Assembly: GCA_020635085.1 (NCBI GenBank)
Contig: JACKAL010000005.1
Coordinates: forward strand, 1 to 64,000
Source: Pseudobdellovibrionaceae bacterium
GTDB taxonomy: Bacteria; Bdellovibrionota; Bdellovibrionia; Bdellovibrionales; JAGQZY01
Length of the DNA stretch: 64,000 nucleotides
Reading direction: 5' to 3'
This document shows positions 59,423-64,000 of the stretch, one piece after another. Made by a program: the position numbers and the translations under genes. How positions within the stretch are numbered: the stretch's first letter is position 1; each line of letters begins with the position of its first letter. The notes beneath the pieces were generated by a model. It made no database searches. It worked only from the letters and a program-made list of their open reading frames with translations, and was not told the DNA's origin.

Positions 59423-59762
59423 TGCCCCTCTCCCGTGTCTCTGCCATTTTGAGAGTTTCCTGTAATTGGATGTTCCAAAAATGATGTATTCCTGCTGTTA
59501 AAGTAGGCGCTGTGCTCATTCGTAGGGTGGGGGGACAGATGATGCATTGCAAATTTCTTGAGAGAAGTGTCGTAAGTGCCTGAAGCCTAAGCGTATTTTT
59601 TAACTCATCTTGACTCTTTTTAGAGTGAACGGTACCTCTTAAATCAGTGATTCAAACAGTAAAAAATGAGTCTACGTGAAGCCTTTTCGATCTTGTTCTT
59701 GGGGACAAAAATGGCAGCGAGGGTTCATCCGCTACTGTTCATCAGTCCAAATTATCACGGAG
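59423..59762. other. Intergenic region before glycyl-tRNA synthetase
   Basis: No ORF with a ribosome site. A TTGACT hexamer with a TACCTC hexamer 17 bp downstream is a weak promoter candidate. No riboswitch or T-box structure seen. Confidence 0.4.
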
Positions 59763-61088
59763 ATGTTCTTGGAAACTCAAGGTCTAAAAGATTTGCAAAC
59801 ATTGGTGTCTATGTCGAAACAGCGCGGTTTTGTTTATCAAAGCAGCGAAATTTACGGAGGTCTCAACTCCTGTTGGGATTATGGTCCTCTCGGCGCGCAA
59901 TTAAAAATGAACATCAAGCGTGCGTGGTGGGAAACTATGACCCGTCGTCGCGATGTGGTCGGTCTGGATGCGGCTATTCTCATGCATCCTACAGTGTGGA
60001 AGGCGTCGGGCCATGTGGATAATTTTTCTGATCCCATGGTGGATTGTCGTTCGTGTAAGGCACGTCATCGCGCCGATCATCTCGAGTCGAATGTGTGTCC
60101 CAACTGTGGATCAAAAGATTTAACCGAGCCTCGCAGTTTTAATCTTATGTTTAAAACCCACATGGGCCCGGTTGAGGATGAAGGCTCGGTGGTTTATATG
60201 CGTCCCGAAACGGCGCAAGGGATTTTTGTTAACTTCGAAAATGTACAATCGTCCATGCGTCGCAAACTTCCCTTTGGTATCGCGCAAATTGGTAAATCTT
60301 TCCGTAACGAAATCACTCCGGGTAATTTTATTTTCCGCACCCGTGAGTTTGAGCAAATGGAAATGCAGTACTTCGTTACTCCAGGAGAAGACGATAAGTT
60401 TTATGATCAGTGGAAAGAATGGCGTATGCAGTTTTACCGCAATATTGGTATCAACGAAAAAAATCTACGTTTTAAACCACACGGCCTGGATGAGCTGGCT
60501 CACTACGCAAAGGCGGCGGAAGACATTCAGTATTTGTTTCCCATGGGGTGGTCGGAGCTTGAAGGTATTCACAACCGCACCAATTTCGATCTCAGTCAGC
60601 ATGCTAAGTTCAGTGGTAAAAAAATCGAATACTTCGATGAAGCCAAAAAAGAAAAATACGTTCCCTATGTGATCGAAACCGCCGTCGGCTGTGATCGCTT
60701 GGTGCTCGCCGCACTTTGCGATGCTTACACTGAGGAGCAAGTGGGCGAAGGTGATACACGTACAGTCCTCAAATTCCATCCGCGCTTAGCACCGGTGAAG
60801 GCGGCGGTGTTGCCGCTTTCTAAAAAAGAGCCGCTCATCGAAGTGGCGGATAAAATATTTGCAACACTCAGTGAAAGCGTAGAGACCCAGTATGATGAAT
60901 CGGGCAGTATCGGTAAGCGTTACCGCCGTCAGGACGAGATCGGCACTCCGTTTTGTGTGACCGTGGATTTTGATACTCTCGAAGACAAACAGGTAACGGT
61001 GCGTAGTCGCGACAGCATGGCCCAGGAGCGTATTAGCATCGATCAACTGAGTCGTTACGTGAACGATAAAATTTTAGCGAAGTTATAA
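59763..61088 (+). CDS. glyQS: Glycine--tRNA ligase, single-chain type
   Basis: A 441-aa class II synthetase of the homodimeric type. RGFVYQSSEIYGGLNSCWDYGPLGAQLKMNIKRAWW is the N-terminal signature. CRSCKARHRADHL ... CPNCGS is a zinc site, MRPETAQGIFVNFENV a catalytic motif, FRNEITPGNFIFRTREFEQMEMQYF the motif 2 region, and the anticodon-binding domain ends the protein. Upstream in-frame sequence has no similarity. The start codon is preceded closely by GGAG, so the exact start is slightly uncertain. Confidence 0.95.
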   Translation: MFLETQGLKDLQTLVSMSKQRGFVYQSSEIYGGLNSCWDYGPLGAQLKMNIKRAWWETMTRRRDVVGLDAAILMHPTVWKASGHVDNFSDPMVDCRSCKARHRADHLESNVCPNCGSKDLTEPRSFNLMFKTHMGPVEDEGSVVYMRPETAQGIFVNFENVQSSMRRKLPFGIAQIGKSFRNEITPGNFIFRTREFEQMEMQYFVTPGEDDKFYDQWKEWRMQFYRNIGINEKNLRFKPHGLDELAHYAKAAEDIQYLFPMGWSELEGIHNRTNFDLSQHAKFSGKKIEYFDEAKKEKYVPYVIETAVGCDRLVLAALCDAYTEEQVGEGDTRTVLKFHPRLAPVKAAVLPLSKKEPLIEVADKIFATLSESVETQYDESGSIGKRYRRQDEIGTPFCVTVDFDTLEDKQVTVRSRDSMAQERISIDQLSRYVNDKILAKL

Positions 61089-61113
61089 AGCTTTAAGTAA
61101 AAATGGAGAAATC

Positions 61114-63771
61114 ATGAGCCAACCGAAAAAATTTATTTATTTTTTCTCGCAAAACGAAACCGACGGCCGCGCCGATATGAAAGATCTCTTAGGGGGGAAG
61201 GGTGCCAACCTCGCTGAGATGACGTCTATGGGACTTCCGGTGCCGCCGGGGTTTACGATCTCCACAGAAATTTGCCATAGCTTTTACGAAAATAAAAAAA
61301 GTTTGCCGAATTGGGCAATGGACGGTGTGCTTGCCAATGTAAAAAAATTGGAGCATGTGATCGGTAAAAAGTTCGGCGATGTAAAAAATCCTCTCTTGGT
61401 GAGTGTGCGCTCCGGTGCTCGCGCCAGCATGCCAGGCATGATGGACACCATTTTAAATTTAGGGCTCAACGAAGAAGTGGTATTGGGACTTGCCAGCACC
61501 AGTGGTGACGCACGCTTTGCTTGGGATTCCTATCGTCGGTTTATTCAAATGTACGCAAACGTGGTGATGGGGATGAACCATTCTTTGCTCGATATTCTTT
61601 TCGAAGATAAAAAAGCAGAAAAAGGTGTAGAGCGCGATATCGATCTTACCGCCGAGGATTTACAATGGGTGGTTTCCGCCTACAAACGCGCTATTCGTGA
61701 TTCTTTAGGTCTTGAGTTTCCCAACGATCCCATAGCACAGTTAAAGGGAGCGATCGAAGCCGTGTTCTCAAGTTGGCACAACAACCGTGCGATCACCTAT
61801 CGCCGTCTTCATGGCATTCCAGAAAATTGGGGAACGGCAGTGAATGTACAGGCCATGGTCTTTGGTAACATGGGCATGGACTGCGCGACGGGTGTGGCGT
61901 TTACGCGCGATCCGTCTACTGGGGAAAAACATTTCTTTGGTGAGTATTTGATCAATGCGCAAGGGGAAGATGTGGTTGCGGGTCTGCGCACACCGCACCC
62001 TATTTCTAAGCGTCAAGCAGGGGATTCGGGTTTATCTTCTCTCGAAGAGGAAATGCCCGAAATCTACAAAGAGCTCACTGAGATCTATCAAAAATTAGAG
62101 CAACACTACCGCGACATGCAGGACATCGAGTTTACCATCGAAAAAAATCGCCTGTGGATGTTGCAAACCCGCAATGGAAAACGCACAGCCAATGCCGCCA
62201 TTCGTATTGCTATGGAGATGATCGACGAAAAACTCATCGACGAAAAAACCGCTTTAAAGCGTGTGAACCCCGCAAGTCTCGATCAGCTTTTACATCCGCG
62301 CTTGGATCCTAAAGCTAAAAAAACCATTTTAGCGAAAGGTTTACCGGCAAGTCCCGGTGGCGTGTGTGGGCGTGCGGTGTTCTCCAGTGATGACGCCGTT
62401 CACTGGAAAGAAAAGGGCGAGAAGGTTATTCTTGTACGTATCGAAACATCACCAGAAGATATCGAGGGTATGGTTGCAGCTCTGGGCATTCTCACCACCC
62501 GCGGTGGGATGACGTCTCATGCGGCGGTGGTTGCCCGCGGCATGGGTAAGTGCTGTGTTGCCGGTTGTGGTGATATTCATGTGGACTACAGACTCAAAGA
62601 ATTCCGCGCTCAAGGGTATGTGGTGCGCGAGGGGGATATGATCACTCTCGATGGTAGCACCGGCGAAGTCTTCTTAGGAGAAGTCAAAACCATTGAACCC
62701 ACTCTAGGAGGTTCTTTCGGTCGTTTGATGGAAGTGGCCGACAAGTATCGTAAACTCGGTGTGCGCACCAATGCGGACACACCTCATGACTCGCAAGTGG
62801 CGCGGGATTTTGGTGCAGAAGGTATTGGACTTTGTCGTACCGAACACATGTTTTTTGCGACCGATCGTATCGATTGGATTCGTAAGATGATCGTTGCCGA
62901 AGGCTTAAATGAACGCAAACAAGCTTTAGATCATTTACTGCCTATGCAACGAGAGGATTTTTATCAAATCTTTAAAATTATGGATGGTTTGCCTGTAACC
63001 ATTCGTTTACTAGATCCACCTTTACATGAATTTTTACCTCACGATGAAGAGGAAGTGCAGGAAATTTCAAAACGTTTAAATATTTCAAGCGAAGATTTAC
63101 GACGTAAAATTAAAAGCCTTCAAGAATTTAATCCCATGCTGGGGCACCGTGGTTGCCGTCTTGCGATCACCTATCCAGAAATTTATGAGATGCAGGCTCA
63201 GGCCATCGCCGAAGCGGCAGCTCATATCGTAAAGGATGGAAAAAAATTAACTCCAGAAATTATGATCCCGCTTGTAGCGGTCGACACCGAGCTTGAAATT
63301 TTACGGGAGCTCGTGGTTAAAACTGTAGAGCGTGTGAAAAAAGAGCAGGGTGTTTCTTTTGATTATTTGGTGGGCACGATGATAGAGCTTCCACGTGCCG
63401 CTGTAACTGCTGACGAAATCGCCAAACATGCTGATTTTTTTAGCTTTGGAACCAATGATCTCACGCAAACCGCATTGGGGTTGTCGCGCGATGATTCGGC
63501 GAAATTCTTAAAAACATATGTGTCTGAGGGTATTTACGAAACAGACCCTTTTATGTCGATTGACGTGAAAGGTGTTGGCGCGCTGGTAAAAATGGGTGTT
63601 GACCTTGGACGTCAGTCCAGAACAAACTTAAAAGTTGGAATCTGCGGGGAGCATGGGGGAGATCCGGCCAGCATTTTGTTTTTTGCAAAAGCGGGCTTGG
63701 ATTATGTCAGCTGTTCACCATTTAGAGTGCCAATTGCACGTTTAGCGGCAGCACAAGCCGCTCTCAACTAG
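61114..63771 (+). CDS. ppdK: Pyruvate, phosphate dikinase
   Basis: An 885-aa enzyme converting pyruvate, ATP and phosphate to phosphoenolpyruvate, AMP and pyrophosphate. The N-terminal ATP-binding domain has GGKGANLAEMTSMGLPVPPGFTIST and RSGARASMPGMMDTILNLG. The central phospho-His domain has LTTRGGMTSHAAVVARGMGKCCVAG with the catalytic His. The C-terminal PEP/pyruvate barrel has FGTNDLTQTALGLSRDD and GICGEHGGDPAS. Length is typical. A ribosome site (AATGGAGA) precedes the ATG. Confidence 0.96.
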   Translation: MSQPKKFIYFFSQNETDGRADMKDLLGGKGANLAEMTSMGLPVPPGFTISTEICHSFYENKKSLPNWAMDGVLANVKKLEHVIGKKFGDVKNPLLVSVRSGARASMPGMMDTILNLGLNEEVVLGLASTSGDARFAWDSYRRFIQMYANVVMGMNHSLLDILFEDKKAEKGVERDIDLTAEDLQWVVSAYKRAIRDSLGLEFPNDPIAQLKGAIEAVFSSWHNNRAITYRRLHGIPENWGTAVNVQAMVFGNMGMDCATGVAFTRDPSTGEKHFFGEYLINAQGEDVVAGLRTPHPISKRQAGDSGLSSLEEEMPEIYKELTEIYQKLEQHYRDMQDIEFTIEKNRLWMLQTRNGKRTANAAIRIAMEMIDEKLIDEKTALKRVNPASLDQLLHPRLDPKAKKTILAKGLPASPGGVCGRAVFSSDDAVHWKEKGEKVILVRIETSPEDIEGMVAALGILTTRGGMTSHAAVVARGMGKCCVAGCGDIHVDYRLKEFRAQGYVVREGDMITLDGSTGEVFLGEVKTIEPTLGGSFGRLMEVADKYRKLGVRTNADTPHDSQVARDFGAEGIGLCRTEHMFFATDRIDWIRKMIVAEGLNERKQALDHLLPMQREDFYQIFKIMDGLPVTIRLLDPPLHEFLPHDEEEVQEISKRLNISSEDLRRKIKSLQEFNPMLGHRGCRLAITYPEIYEMQAQAIAEAAAHIVKDGKKLTPEIMIPLVAVDTELEILRELVVKTVERVKKEQGVSFDYLVGTMIELPRAAVTADEIAKHADFFSFGTNDLTQTALGLSRDDSAKFLKTYVSEGIYETDPFMSIDVKGVGALVKMGVDLGRQSRTNLKVGICGEHGGDPASILFFAKAGLDYVSCSPFRVPIARLAAAQAALN

Positions 63772-63782
63772 GGGAGTTTGAC

Positions 63783-64000
63783 TTGAGAATTAAAAAATTG
63801 GAACTGGTGGGATTTAAGTCGTTCAAAGATCGCACAGTGATTCATTTTGATGCGGGGATTACCGGTGTTGTTGGTCCCAATGGCTGTGGAAAATCCAATA
63901 TCGTCGACGCTTTGGTGTGGGTGATGGGAGAAATGTCAGCGAAACATCTGCGCGGATCCTCCATGGAAGATGTGATTTTTGCCGGTGCAGAAGGTTATGC
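63783..64000 (+). CDS. smc: Chromosome segregation protein SMC (3' partial)
   Basis: The first 72 codons of an SMC ATPase, running off the window. The N-terminus reads RIKKLELVGFKSFKDRT, followed by the Walker A GPNGCGKSNIVDALVWVMGE and SAKHLRGSSMEDVIFAG, all standard for SMC. The start is TTG with GGGGAG upstream, 11 bp after the ppdK stop. Confidence 0.93.
   Translation, partial: MRIKKLELVGFKSFKDRTVIHFDAGITGVVGPNGCGKSNIVDALVWVMGEMSAKHLRGSSMEDVIFAGAEGY

Noticed and set aside
1..64000. CRISPR arrays, rRNA genes and intact insertion sequences
   Set aside because: No regularly spaced direct repeats, rRNA sequence or transposase gene was seen.

Overview
The window looks like chromosomal DNA of a Bdellovibrio-like predator (Bdellovibrionota) carrying an integrated conjugative element (ICE). 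The main evidence is: chimeric fibre genes ending in an S74 intramolecular-chaperone domain, of the kind described as host-recognition fibres in Bdellovibrio; two GEMM-I (c-di-GMP type) riboswitches resembling the abundant merRNA known from B. bacteriovorus; SpoVG and DUF1844 proteins; a full MoxR/Bat operon; and many small secreted Cys-containing proteins. This assignment is inferred from gene content, not from a database search.

Layout. Positions 1-3285 are the 3' part of a large fibre gene. About 3.3-26.7 kb is the ICE: a tyrosine recombinase and excisionase-like protein at the left end, ardA, a 635-bp non-coding region rich in inverted repeats (likely oriT and/or single-strand promoter), a winged-helix Replic_Relax-like protein, a coupling protein, a compact VirB-type T4SS (VirB2,3,4,5,6,8,9,10 plus a small lipoprotein, all on the minus strand), a five-gene signalling operon, two divergent HTH regulators and a PIN/antitoxin-like pair. 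A 5'-truncated second fibre gene (to 27.6 kb) lies immediately outside the right end. No classical relaxase and no VirB11 were found.

The most unusual system is the signalling operon at 18.3-24.2 kb. Its order is sigma-54 response regulator, small secreted protein, membrane-anchored peptide-binding (SBP_bac_5) protein, YcaO-domain enzyme, and hybrid histidine kinase, all overlapping or directly abutting. Matching palindromes (TGATCGCA-N2-TGCGATCA) lie about 90-200 bp upstream of sigma-54-like promoters in front of both this operon and the T4SS operon, and a half-site lies upstream of a 68-aa Cys-containing peptide gene. I infer a peptide-sensing circuit, possibly using a YcaO-modified peptide, that switches conjugation on.

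The chromosomal part (27.6-64 kb) holds a large lipoprotein, a tripartite RND efflux operon, secreted cell-wall enzymes (lysozyme-like, M23), a HEPN/MNT toxin-antitoxin pair, tRNA-Gln(TTG), SpoVG, a haem-motif lipoprotein, an M48-like protein without its zinc motif, the moxR-DUF58-batY/A/B/C/D operon, a MltD-like transglycosylase, two riboswitches around a secreted-protein gene, Mrp, a secreted ADP-ribosyltransferase-like toxin, glycyl-tRNA synthetase, pyruvate phosphate dikinase, and the start of smc running off the right edge. Several intergenic gaps hold long unexplained inverted repeats.
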